Below are positions 8,662 through 18,227 of a stretch of DNA of 26,285 bases, in pieces; position 1 is the stretch's first letter, and each line of letters opens with the position of its first letter. Under the pieces are notes generated by a model. That model was not told where the DNA came from and did no database searches. It saw only the letters and a program-made list of their open reading frames with translations. The position numbers and the translations under genes are program-made. Location: contig JBBDNZ010000088.1 in NCBI GenBank assembly GCA_040877285.1, forward strand, positions 1 through 26,285, in the 5' to 3' direction. Source of the stretch: CANKHA01 sp040877285. GTDB taxonomy: Bacteria > Pseudomonadota > Alphaproteobacteria > Rhizobiales > Xanthobacteraceae.

Positions 8662-9403
8662 GGACGATATCTCGCGGCAGAAGCCGCCTTCAGCCCCGGA
8701 CATCGCGCTGACCGGGGTCAATCTCTCGCTCGGCCGGGGCGCGGCCCGGGTTCACATTCTCAAAGATATAAGTCTGCAAATTGGCCGCGGCGAGGCGGTC
8801 GGGCTGGTCGGGCCTTCGGGCTCGGGCAAGTCCACGCTGCTCATGGTCATGGCCGGGCTCGAACGGCCGGATACCGGTTCGGTGATGGTTGCCGGTACCG
8901 ATCTAGGCACACTCGATGAGGACAGCCTCGCCCGCTTCCGCGGACGCCATGTCGGCATCGTTTTCCAGTCGTTCCATCTGATCCCCACCATGTCGGCGCT
9001 GGAGAATGTCGCCGTGCCGCTCGAATTGGCCGGCATGGCCGACGCCTTCGAGCGGGCGGAGACGGAATTGGCGGCGGTGGGGCTCTCCGACCGCCTCGCT
9101 CATTATCCGGCGGAACTGTCGGGCGGCGAGCAGCAGCGCGTGGCGCTCGCGCGCGCGCTGGCGCCGCATCCCGACATCCTTGTCGCCGACGAACCCACCG
9201 GGAATCTCGACGAGGCAACCGGCCAGCAGATCATCGAACTTTTATTCGCGGGCCACGCCGCGCGCGGCACCACGCTGATCCTGGTGACGCATGACACGGC
9301 GCTGGCGGCGCGCTGCGGCCGGGTGATGCGGCTGCGCTCAGGACGGATCGAAGAGAGTTCTCCCTCCCCCGCCCGCGGGGGAGGGTTGGGGAGGGGGAAT
9401 TGA
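8660..9403 (+). CDS. ABC transporter ATP-binding protein, YbbA/LolD family
   Basis: A 247-residue ATPase that should pair with the following FtsX-family permease in a YbbAP-type complex at the inner membrane, a mechanotransmitting class that works on envelope lipids or proteins rather than classical import. Walker A is GPSGSGKST at 51-59, the Q-loop is Q103 in VFQSFHLIP, the signature is LSGGEQQ at 153-159, Walker B ends in DEP at 177-179 and the switch histidine is H211. The conserved domain ends near residue 232 (RSGRIEE). The remaining tail SSPSPARGGGLGRGN is encoded by a GC-rich palindromic repeat and is probably an accidental extension. The stop overlaps the permease start by TTGA. The start ATG shares bases with a divergent ATG of the esterase gene. 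Confidence 0.93.
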   Translation: MDDISRQKPPSAPDIALTGVNLSLGRGAARVHILKDISLQIGRGEAVGLVGPSGSGKSTLLMVMAGLERPDTGSVMVAGTDLGTLDEDSLARFRGRHVGIVFQSFHLIPTMSALENVAVPLELAGMADAFERAETELAAVGLSDRLAHYPAELSGGEQQRVALARALAPHPDILVADEPTGNLDEATGQQIIELLFAGHAARGTTLILVTHDTALAARCGRVMRLRSGRIEESSPSPARGGGLGRGN

Positions 9404-9464
9404 ACACATCCATCCCTCTTCCGGACCGCTCCGCGGTCCGACCTCCCCCGCACGCGGGAGAGGT
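9362..9464. repeat. composite GC-rich palindromic repeat at the ABC/permease junction
   Basis: Three inverted repeats in about 100 bp. Unit 1 is an 11-bp stem with a 2-nt loop (9362-9372 with 9375-9385), core CCCTCCCCCGC. It is followed by the G-rich GGGGAGGGGG (9388-9397), also complementary to the left arm. Unit 2 is an 8-bp perfect stem, CGGACCGC (9422-9429) with GCGGTCCG (9433-9440), loop TCC. Unit 3 is an 11-bp stem with one mismatch, ACCTCCCCCGC (9441-9451) with 9454-9464. The element encodes the tail of the ATPase and the first 22 residues of the permease. A third copy of the core lies at 23933-23958. From memory, GC-rich palindromes of this look recur between and inside genes of many Bradyrhizobium-like genomes. 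Confidence 0.8.
9377..9397 (+). promoter_or_regulatory. G-quadruplex motif overlapping the permease ribosome-binding site
   Basis: Four G-runs on the coding strand (5, 3, 4 and 5 G) are separated by loops A, TT and A, which fits the classical G-quadruplex rule with very short loops. It ends 2 nt before the TTG start at 9400 and contains the only Shine-Dalgarno-like sequence (GGAGGGGG) for that start. Folding, or pairing of the left G-runs with the C-run at 9362-9370, would hide the ribosome-binding site. Seen in sequence; any regulatory effect is inference. Confidence 0.5.
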
Positions 9465-12003
9465 GAGCGGATTTCTTCCGCTACGCTATGCCTTGCGCGA
9501 ACTGCGCGGCGGCTTACGCGGCTTTTATATTTTTATCGCCTGTATCGCGCTGGGCGTCATGGCCATCGCCGGCGTCGGCTCCGTCGCCGGCAGCCTGCAA
9601 AGCGGGCTCGCCCGCGAAGGCCGGGTCATTCTCGGCGGCGACCTCGCCTTCAATCTGATCCAGCGCGAGGCGACCGCGGCCGAGCGGCAGTTCATCGATC
9701 GCCAGGGACGCGTGTCGGTGGCCGCCACCATGCGCGCCATGGCGCAGGCTCCCGATGGCGGTGCGGCGCTGGTCGAAATCAAGGCGGTGGACGGCGCCTA
9801 TCCGCTCTACGGCACGGTAGCGCTCAAGCCGGCGCTCGATCTGCCGGATTTGTTCGCCGCGCGCGACGGCGTATTTGGCGCCGCGGCGGCGCCGACTTTG
9901 CTGGCGCGTCTCGATTTGAAAGTCGGCGATCGCCTGACGGTCGGAGCGGCCAACCTCGAAATCCGCGCGGCGCTGGAAAGCGAGCCGGATAAGCTCGCCG
10001 GCGGTCTCGATTTCGGCCCCCGTCTGCTGATCGGCGAAGCGGCGTTGCGCGCCAGCGGCCTATTGCAGCCCGGCAGCCTGGTGCGCTGGCGCTACCGGGT
10101 GGAACTGCCGCAGGCCGGCGCGGCCGACGGCCTTACCGCCGCGATCGTCGAACAAGCGCGGGTGCAATTGCCGCAGGCAGGATGGTCCATTCGCACGCGC
10201 TCCAACGCTTCTCCGCGCATGGAACGCAACATGGAGAGGTTTACACAATTTCTCACCCTGGTTGGCCTTACCGCTCTTTTGGTCGGCGGCGTCGGCGTCG
10301 CCAATGCGGTAAAAAGCCATCTCGACCGCAGGCGCGAGGTGATCGCCACGATGAAGGCGCTCGGCGCCACCGGCGGCCGCGTCTTCGCCGTCTATCTTTC
10401 TCAGGTGCTCATGCTGGCTGCGCTTGGCGCCGCCATCGGGCTTTCGGCCGGCGCCGCCCTGCCGTATCTGATCGATTGGATCTTCGGTGCGGTCATTCCC
10501 TTGCCGATGCAGCCCGCCGTCCAGCCCGGCGAGCTTGTGCTGGCGCTGGCCTATGGATTGCTCACGGCCGTAGCCTTCGCCCTATGGCCGCTCGGGCGCG
10601 CGCATGACATTCCGGTTTCCGCGCTGTTCCGCGACGAAGTGGCGGTCCAGCGCACCTGGCCGCGCAAACGCTATATGGCGGCGGCGGCGCTGGTCACGCT
10701 GGCGCTGGCGGGCACGGCTATCTTTCTCGCCTATGACCGCCGCATCGCCCTTTATTTCGTCGGTGCCGCGGCGGCGGTGTTCGTCGCATTGCGGCTTGTG
10801 GCCGCTGCGCTGATGTGGGCCGCGCGCCATTCTCCGCACAAAGGCTCGGCGCTGGTGCGGCTGGCGATCGCCAACATCCATCGGCCGGGCGCGCTGACGC
10901 CCACGGTCGTGCTGTCGCTTGGCCTGGGATTGGCGTTGCTGGTGACCTTGATGCAGATCGACGGCAATCTGCGCCGTCAATTCACCGCCGCGCTACCCGA
11001 GCGCGCGCCGGCTTTCTATTTCACCGACATTCCCGCCGCCGAAGCCGAGCGTTTCGACGCCTTCATCGCGACAACCGCGCCGGGCACGACGCTTGAGCGC
11101 GTTCCGATGCTGCGCGGGCGCATCGTGTCCGCCAACGGCATCGAGGCCGAAGACCTGAAAGCCACTCCCGACGCCGCCTGGGTGCTGCAAAGCGACCGCG
11201 GGCTGACCTATACCGGCGACATCCCCGAAGGGTCCCGCGTGGTGGAAGGGCAATGGTGGGGACCGAATTACGACGGCCCGCCGCTGGTCTCCTTCGAGAA
11301 AAAACTCGCCGACGGCTTGGGCCTCAGGCTGGGCGAGGCGGTGACCGTCAATGTGCTCGGGCGCAACGTCACCGCGCGCATCGCCAACATGCGGGCGGTG
11401 GACTGGGAAAGCCTGGGAATCAACTTCGTGCTGGTCTTTTCGCCGGGCGCATTCCGCGGCGCGCCGCACACGCATATCGCCACCCTGACCTATCCGAACG
11501 GAAGCACGGTGGAGGAGGAAACCAGGGTGCTCAAGGCGGCGGCGGGCGCCTTCCCCGCCGTGACGATCGTCCGGGTGAAGGAAGCGATCGAAGCCATCGC
11601 CAAGCTCGTCTCCGATCTGGCGCTCGCCATTCGCGGCGCGAGTCTCGTGACTCTGCTCGCCGCAATACTGGTGCTGGGCGGGGCGCTGGCGGCGGGCCAC
11701 CGCAGCCGCGTCTATGACGCCGTGGTGCTCAAGACGCTCGGCGCCACGCGCGCCCGGCTGCTCGGAGCCTACGCGCTGGAATATCTCGTGCTCGGTCTGG
11801 CGACCGCGATATTCGGCGTGGCCGCCGGTTCGGTCGCCGCTTGGCTGGTGGTCACCGAAGTGATGAACCTGAGCTTCATTTGGCTGCCCGGGCCGGCTGC
11901 CGCGGTGGCCGCCGGAGCGCTGCTGGTCACGGTCGGACTGGGTTTGCTCGGCACCTTCTCCGCTCTCAGCCAGAAACCCGCGCCGGTGCTGCGCAACCTT
12001 TGA
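9400..12003 (+). CDS. FtsX-like permease of a YbbP-type ABC transporter
   Basis: An 867-residue permease with two FtsX domains and about ten membrane helices: one near 42-64, then pairs near 280-305, 325-350 and 375-395, three more around 425-515, and three at the C-terminus. Large periplasmic domains lie after helix 1 and before the last three helices. This doubled architecture is that of YbbP, partner of YbbA. LKTLGATRARLLGAYALEYL near the C-terminus is the FtsX coupling region. The start is uncertain: TTG 9400 overlaps the ATPase stop and has a G-rich Shine-Dalgarno, while in-frame GTG 9463 would remove the repeat-encoded leader (RSAVRPPPHAGEV) and begin right before the conserved LPLRYALRELRGG. 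Substrate unknown; the esterase next door suggests lipid or lipoprotein handling. Confidence 0.92.
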   Translation: MNTSIPLPDRSAVRPPPHAGEVSGFLPLRYALRELRGGLRGFYIFIACIALGVMAIAGVGSVAGSLQSGLAREGRVILGGDLAFNLIQREATAAERQFIDRQGRVSVAATMRAMAQAPDGGAALVEIKAVDGAYPLYGTVALKPALDLPDLFAARDGVFGAAAAPTLLARLDLKVGDRLTVGAANLEIRAALESEPDKLAGGLDFGPRLLIGEAALRASGLLQPGSLVRWRYRVELPQAGAADGLTAAIVEQARVQLPQAGWSIRTRSNASPRMERNMERFTQFLTLVGLTALLVGGVGVANAVKSHLDRRREVIATMKALGATGGRVFAVYLSQVLMLAALGAAIGLSAGAALPYLIDWIFGAVIPLPMQPAVQPGELVLALAYGLLTAVAFALWPLGRAHDIPVSALFRDEVAVQRTWPRKRYMAAAALVTLALAGTAIFLAYDRRIALYFVGAAAAVFVALRLVAAALMWAARHSPHKGSALVRLAIANIHRPGALTPTVVLSLGLGLALLVTLMQIDGNLRRQFTAALPERAPAFYFTDIPAAEAERFDAFIATTAPGTTLERVPMLRGRIVSANGIEAEDLKATPDAAWVLQSDRGLTYTGDIPEGSRVVEGQWWGPNYDGPPLVSFEKKLADGLGLRLGEAVTVNVLGRNVTARIANMRAVDWESLGINFVLVFSPGAFRGAPHTHIATLTYPNGSTVEEETRVLKAAAGAFPAVTIVRVKEAIEAIAKLVSDLALAIRGASLVTLLAAILVLGGALAAGHRSRVYDAVVLKTLGATRARLLGAYALEYLVLGLATAIFGVAAGSVAAWLVVTEVMNLSFIWLPGPAAAVAAGALLVTVGLGLLGTFSALSQKPAPVLRNL

Positions 12004-12139
12004 TGGTTGCCGCGTATTTTCGTCGCATCCTCGTCATGGGTTGTGCATAAGGTATCAAGATTGTGCGGCGTTTTGCCGAATGCAGCTTGCTTTCATTAAG
12101 GATCGGTAACCCGGCATCTAGCGCACGTGACCCGCCCAT

Positions 12140-12230
12140 ATTAGATTCCCTGCATCGGCGCGGCCGGTCACCCGGCCCTGTGCCATTGCTATACCGGCGC
12201 CGTGCCGGGCAATTGAGAGAGGAAAAGTCA
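12140..12230 (+). ncRNA. candidate ybhL leader (structured 5' UTR)
   Basis: Upstream of the BI-1/YbhL gene are two perfect hairpins. GGCCGG (12162-12167) pairs with CCGGCC (12172-12177) around TCAC. CCGGC (12194-12198) pairs with GCCGG (12204-12208) around GCCGT. The Shine-Dalgarno (AGAGGAAAAG) and ATG 12231 follow. A conserved leader called the ybhL motif is known upstream of ybhL genes in alphaproteobacteria. The position and gene match, but I assign it from context and hairpins, not from a covariance model; the 5' boundary is a guess. Confidence 0.5.
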
Positions 12231-12992
12231 ATGTCGGATTTCGACCGGAACGTAGCGTCTGCCCGCGACTACGGCGCTGACCGGGCGGTCGCGATCGATG
12301 CGGGCCTGCGGGCCTACATGATCCGCGTCTACATCTACATGGCCATGGGCGTCGGCCTCACCGGCCTTATCTCCTGGTTCACCTATCAGGCCGCTGTGGT
12401 CACGAACGAGGCGGGCGCGGTCGTCGCGCTGACGGCTTTTGGACAGACGATTTTCAGCGGCCCGGCCGTCCTCGTGCTGTTCGTGGCGACGCTCGGGCTC
12501 GTCTTCTTCCTGAGCTTCCGCGTACAGCGCCTGGAGCCGGCAACGGCGCTGGGACTATTCCTGCTCTATTCGGGCCTGCTCGGACTGATGCTGTCGTCGG
12601 TCTTTCTGGTCTATACGCATACGTCCATCGCCCGCGTGTTCTTCATCTCGGCGGCGTCGTTTGGCGGCCTAAGCCTCTACGGCTACGCGACCAAGCGCGA
12701 TCTCTCGCCCATGGGCGCCTTCCTGATGATGGGCCTGATCGGCCTCATTCTGGCGATGATCGTGAACATCTTCCTGGCCAGCTCGGCCCTGGACTTCACC
12801 ATCTCGGTGGTGGGCGTGCTGGTGTTCGCGGGGCTGACCGCCTGGGATACCCAGCAGATCAAGGAAATGTATGACGTCAACGATGACGGCAGCGTCGCCG
12901 GCCGCAAGGCGGTGATGGGCGCGCTGCGGCTCTATCTGGACTTCATCAACCTGTTCCTGATGCTGCTGCGCCTGCTCGGCGACCGCCGCTAA
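12231..12992 (+). CDS. Bax inhibitor-1/YccA family membrane protein (YbhL-like)
   Basis: A 253-residue protein of the BI-1 (TMBIM, YccA/YbhL) family: a soluble N-terminal stretch, then seven membrane helices from about residue 30. Family members are inner-membrane proteins. A Bacillus homologue is a pH-sensitive calcium leak channel and E. coli YccA interacts with FtsH; the role here is unknown. The C-terminal WDTQQIKEMYD, which carries the conserved acidic residues, and the ending ALRLYLDFINLFLMLLRLLG are characteristic. ATG 12231 has a good Shine-Dalgarno (GAGAGGAAAAG); an open extension upstream to 12063 is leader sequence with no family resemblance. It is monocistronic, with a structured leader before it and a strong terminator after it. 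Confidence 0.95.
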   Translation: MSDFDRNVASARDYGADRAVAIDAGLRAYMIRVYIYMAMGVGLTGLISWFTYQAAVVTNEAGAVVALTAFGQTIFSGPAVLVLFVATLGLVFFLSFRVQRLEPATALGLFLLYSGLLGLMLSSVFLVYTHTSIARVFFISAASFGGLSLYGYATKRDLSPMGAFLMMGLIGLILAMIVNIFLASSALDFTISVVGVLVFAGLTAWDTQQIKEMYDVNDDGSVAGRKAVMGALRLYLDFINLFLMLLRLLGDRR

Positions 12993-13013
12993 GCATCGCG
13001 AGCATCCAAACAG

Positions 13014-13044
13014 AAACGCCCCGGTCAAGCCGGGGCGTTTTTTT
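13014..13044 (+). terminator. intrinsic terminator of the BI-1 family gene
   Basis: A perfect 11-bp stem, AAACGCCCCGG (13014-13024) with CCGGGGCGTTT (13030-13040), loop TCAAG, followed by a run of seven T from 13038. It sits 21 bp after the BI-1 stop. It could also slow minus-strand transcripts leaving the convergent DUF2794 gene, but the minus strand lacks a long T-run. Confidence 0.93.
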
Positions 13045-13056
13045 CATGGCGGCGGT

Positions 13057-13446
13057 TCAGGCAACGACGACGCTGAGCGACTTGTCGATGGCGCGCAGCA
13101 CGCGATCAAGCTCGGGACCGCGGCGGACGATCAAGCCGGTGGCCGAGATCACGCTATAGGCGCCCTGGCGGCGCGCCAGGCGCGGATTTTTTTCAATGCG
13201 GTAGATCGGCACTTCCGAGGCGCGGCGGAACACCGAGAACACCGCGCGGTCCTTGAGAAAATCGATGGCGTAGTCGCGCCATTCGCCGGCGGCGACCTTG
13301 CGGCCGTAAAGGTTGAGGATGCGGTTGAGCTCGCGCCGGCTGAAGGTGACTTGATTGAGCACTTGATGGGCGGGGGCAACCGGCGCAAATCCGGCCGGAA
13401 AGTCGCCCCCGCAGGGCATGCTGGGTTCAGTTTCGCCGAAGGCCAT
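13057..13446 (-). CDS. DUF2794 domain protein
   Basis: A 129-residue soluble protein that I recognise as the alphaproteobacterial DUF2794 family; function unknown. The first 30 residues are low-complexity and variable. The conserved part starts at VTFSRRELNRILNLYGRKVA (33-52), continues GEWRDYAIDFL and AVFSVFRRASE (69-79), then YRIEKNPRLARRQGAY and a C-terminal RVLRAIDKSL. No cysteines, membrane segments or nucleotide motifs are visible in the conserved part. I chose ATG 13446 because GGGAGG sits 7 nt before it; upstream in-frame ATGs at 13473 and 13590 lack family resemblance. It converges on the BI-1 gene. Confidence 0.88.
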   Translation of the reverse strand: MAFGETEPSMPCGGDFPAGFAPVAPAHQVLNQVTFSRRELNRILNLYGRKVAAGEWRDYAIDFLKDRAVFSVFRRASEVPIYRIEKNPRLARRQGAYSVISATGLIVRRGPELDRVLRAIDKSLSVVVA

Positions 13447-13624
13447 GCGGCGCCTCCCTTCTCTGCGCGTCATGATCGCGCCAGATAGGCCCGGCGGCAA
13501 GGGCCCCTTTTCCGCAGAGCTGATGCGCAATTTTTCAAGCGTTGAGACAAAGCCGGCAAGCGGCGGATTTAGCTGGAAAAAGCCGCCCAAGCCATCATGG
13601 TTTTGTCAAACGAAAACATAATAC

Positions 13625-13814
13625 TGCCCAAATTCGGCCAAGCGTCCGCCCTTGTGGCTTGCGAGATAGAAGACTGTAGCCTCAGGGCCCGGTCCGGAGA
13701 ACTCCGGATTCCTCAGCCCCCCAGCCCCCCGGATTTCGTAAGGGCCGGGCCCAGTTCCGTGTACGGTTCAATCCCTAGTGCTTAGGGCCGGTCAGTCGCC
13801 GGCCCTATTTTTTT
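13625..13814 (+). ncRNA. candidate small RNA with own terminator
   Basis: An 11-bp helix joins 13685-13695 with 13742-13752 (GGGCCCGG with CCGGGCCC plus three pairs, one G-U). Inside it, TCCGG (13703-13707) can pair with CCGGA (13729-13733), leaving a C-rich loop with CAGCCCCCC repeated. A small hairpin CCGT/ACGG follows at 13757-13766, then the terminator at 13784-13814. Both flanking genes are on the minus strand and the previous plus-strand gene has its own terminator, so this transcript needs an unannotated plus-strand start. The 5' end is a guess. I do not recognise it as 6S, SRP, tmRNA or RNase P RNA. Confidence 0.5.
13784..13814 (+). terminator. orphan plus-strand intrinsic terminator
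   Basis: AGGGCCGG (13784-13791) pairs with CCGGCCCT (13799-13806) over 8 bp with a 7-nt loop, followed by an A and seven T (13808-13814). The T-run lies on the plus strand, so it stops plus-strand transcripts. No plus-strand protein gene precedes it in the gap. Confidence 0.85.
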
Positions 13815-13842
13815 CTTTTGAAGTTGCGGGTGGCATCCGAAC

Positions 13843-14583
13843 TTAGCGAAGCGACGCTACGGCAGCCCCAAGCATTTTTCCCGGATTGTCGGCCGTACCG
13901 CCCTGCACAAGCACGGCCGCCCCGTCGACGCCCTCGGCGCTGAATTCTTTCAACGGCACTTTCCAATGCGCCGGCTTGCCGTTCCAATCGCCGAGCTTGA
14001 TCCAGCGGCGCGCGACGTTGTGATAGGTGATCGTGCTGCCGCGGTTTTCTCCGCGCTGCACAGCGACCGGGACCGCTTTGGCGATGCCGTAGAGCCAGAC
14101 CTCCGCGGCGGCGCCGTCTTCCCTGCCGCCGACATCGACCAGAAGCGCAGATCCCTGAACCAATACGTTCACCGGCACCGACAAAACCGCCGCATTGCGC
14201 CGGGTTTGTGTAATGGCCTGCTCGATCTCCGCCTTGTCGCTTCCGATCGTATGCGCGGCGCCGTTGACCACGACCTGGGGCGTATAGACCTGGCGGTCGC
14301 CGCGCGAACGCGCATAGGCGCGTTGCCGCGCGGAATTGCGCGGATCACCGAGCGTATCCTTCCAACCCAGATAGTCCCAATAATCAACCGGCATGCTGAT
14401 GGTGACGAGCGAAGAATCGTCGGAAAGCGCGCCTAAAAGCTTGTCCGCGGGCGGGCAGGAGGAGCAGCCCTGGCTGGTGAAGAGCTCGATGACCCCGCGC
14501 GGGCCGGCGTCCGCCAGACCGGAGGTCATCATGGCGAGAGAGGCGCTAAGAGCGGCCAAATAGGCGATTTTGCGTCGTGACAT
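13843..14583 (-). CDS. exported DUF1223 thioredoxin-like protein
   Basis: A 246-residue protein of the DUF1223 family, found widely in proteobacteria and thought to be a secreted thioredoxin-fold protein; the exact reaction is unknown. A signal peptide spans residues 1-26 (basic MSRRK, hydrophobic core, ADA cleavage). The redox motif is FTSQGCSSCPPAD with C40 and C43. VDYWDYLGWKD and QVYTPQVVVNG are family blocks; the latter includes the proline opposite the active site. A good Shine-Dalgarno (GAGGTGAAGG) precedes ATG 14583. It lies downstream of acnA on the same strand, and the ccm genes with thioredoxin-like CcmG lie beyond acnA. A role in periplasmic thiol chemistry is inference. Confidence 0.9.
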   Translation of the reverse strand: MSRRKIAYLAALSASLAMMTSGLADAGPRGVIELFTSQGCSSCPPADKLLGALSDDSSLVTISMPVDYWDYLGWKDTLGDPRNSARQRAYARSRGDRQVYTPQVVVNGAAHTIGSDKAEIEQAITQTRRNAAVLSVPVNVLVQGSALLVDVGGREDGAAAEVWLYGIAKAVPVAVQRGENRGSTITYHNVARRWIKLGDWNGKPAHWKVPLKEFSAEGVDGAAVLVQGGTADNPGKMLGAAVASLR

Positions 14584-14608
14584 GATCCTTCACCTCGCAT
14601 TGGCTATT

Positions 14609-14646
14609 TCCGCGCAAGCGGGATCGCCGGGCGGAAGCCGCCCGGC
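14609..14646 (-). terminator. paired stem-loops in the acnA / DUF1223 gap
   Basis: A perfect 9-bp stem, GCCGGGCGG (14626-14634) with CCGCCCGGC (14638-14646), is next to CCGC (14610-14613) with GCGG (14618-14621). They fall 34 bp after the acnA stop on the minus strand. No T-run follows on that strand, so they may act as an RNA-end stabiliser or weak terminator that lets some reading continue into the DUF1223 gene. Confidence 0.4.
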
Positions 14647-14679
14647 TGTCTTGTCATTTCGAAGCCAAAGGGGTGCGGG

Positions 14680-17382
<2,703 letters not shown>

Positions 17383-17621
17383 GACGGCTGTTTCCTTGAC
17401 CGGCGGGGCGAACTCTCGGGACGAAATCACGGTAACCTGATACCTGTGCCCCCGTCCTTCATCCGCGGCATTTCCCGCGATATTTTGTTGGGCTTATAAG
17501 AACTTTTCCCGCGCTCTGCCATACAAAGGCGACTCATCAACAAGATGCACGGCTTTTTGCTAACGCCCGGATGCCCCGCGCCTGCTTGCCTGCCCTTGCC
17601 CCATCGGAAATGGCCGGGACG
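17383..17621. promoter_or_regulatory. divergent acnA / ccmA promoter region
   Basis: This gap must hold promoters for both genes. Its centre is AT-rich, with CTTATAAG (a perfect 8-bp palindrome, 17493-17500) and TATTTTG just left of it. Pairing of -35 and -10 boxes could not be fixed for either strand. I looked for an iron-control (Irr-type) palindrome and found no convincing match. Confidence 0.4.
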
Positions 17622-18227
17622 ATGAGGCTTTCGGCCCAGGATCTGGTCTGCCGGCGGGGGGGCCGCGAGGTCTTCACCGGGGTGGACTTTTCGTTGGCGG
17701 ACGGCGAGGCGCTGATCGTCACCGGGCGCAATGGCAGCGGGAAATCGTCGCTGTTGCGGCTGATTGCGGGTCTGCTGCGCCCAGCCGCGGGGCGGATCGT
17801 GCTGGAAGGCGGCGATCCTGAGCTAACGCTTTCCGAACAAGCCCACTATCTCGGCCACCAGGACCCGCTGAAGGCCGCCCTGACGGTGCGGGAAAATCTC
17901 CAATTCTGGAGCGACTATCTCGGCCCGGCCGGTGCGGGCCGCGAGGCGGCGCTGGCGGCGGCCGGATTGGCCAACCTTGCCGATGTTCCAGCGGCCTATC
18001 TCTCCACGGGCCAGAGGCGGCGGCTGTCCTTGGCTCGCCTCGTCAGTATCGGACGTCCGATCTGGCTGTTGGACGAGCCCACCGCGGCGCTCGACAGCGC
18101 GGGACAGGCGCGGCTGGCTGAACTGATGCGCGGGCACTTGGCGCAGGGCGGGCTGATCATCGCCGCCGCGCATGGAGCGATTGGTCTTTCCGATGCGAAA
18201 CAACTGAGTCTTGGGGAAGCCGCATGA
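17622..18227 (+). CDS. ccmA: haem exporter ATP-binding protein CcmA
   Basis: ATPase of the CcmABCD complex that releases haem-loaded CcmE during cytochrome c maturation at the inner membrane. The 201-residue product has Walker A GRNGSGKS (35-42), the signature LSTGQ (127-131) and Walker B ending DEP (151-153). The unusual LSTGQ signature and GHQDPLKAALTVRENLQFW are typical of CcmA. MRLSAQDLVCRRGGREVF fits the family N-terminus, so I chose ATG 17622; in-frame ATGs at 17610 and 17571 are possible. It overlaps ccmB by ATGA. Bradyrhizobium literature calls this gene cycV. Confidence 0.95.
   Translation: MRLSAQDLVCRRGGREVFTGVDFSLADGEALIVTGRNGSGKSSLLRLIAGLLRPAAGRIVLEGGDPELTLSEQAHYLGHQDPLKAALTVRENLQFWSDYLGPAGAGREAALAAAGLANLADVPAAYLSTGQRRRLSLARLVSIGRPIWLLDEPTAALDSAGQARLAELMRGHLAQGGLIIAAAHGAIGLSDAKQLSLGEAA

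Larger units (their letters stand above)
13447..13842. other. 396-bp gap between DUF2794 and DUF1223 genes
   Basis: No convincing protein gene lies here. The right half holds a plus-strand hairpin series ending in an intrinsic terminator, described separately as a candidate small RNA. The left half (13447-13620) must hold the promoter of the minus-strand DUF2794 gene; its elements could not be fixed. A short open frame at 13597-13785 on the plus strand has no Shine-Dalgarno and no recognisable protein features. Confidence 0.7.

Noticed and set aside
13764..13776. GGTTCAATCCC resembling a tRNA T-loop
   Set aside because: Flanking bases do not form a T-stem and there is no acceptor, D or anticodon arm; not a tRNA or a recognisable tmRNA end.
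13597..13785. Plus-strand 62-codon open frame ending at the orphan terminator
   Set aside because: No Shine-Dalgarno, no recognisable protein pattern, and its stop falls inside the terminator stem. A non-coding RNA explains the structure better.
13625..13814. 6S RNA identity for the candidate small RNA
   Set aside because: No long end-to-end closing stem is seen, and the usual neighbours (zapA and 5-formyltetrahydrofolate cyclo-ligase) are absent.
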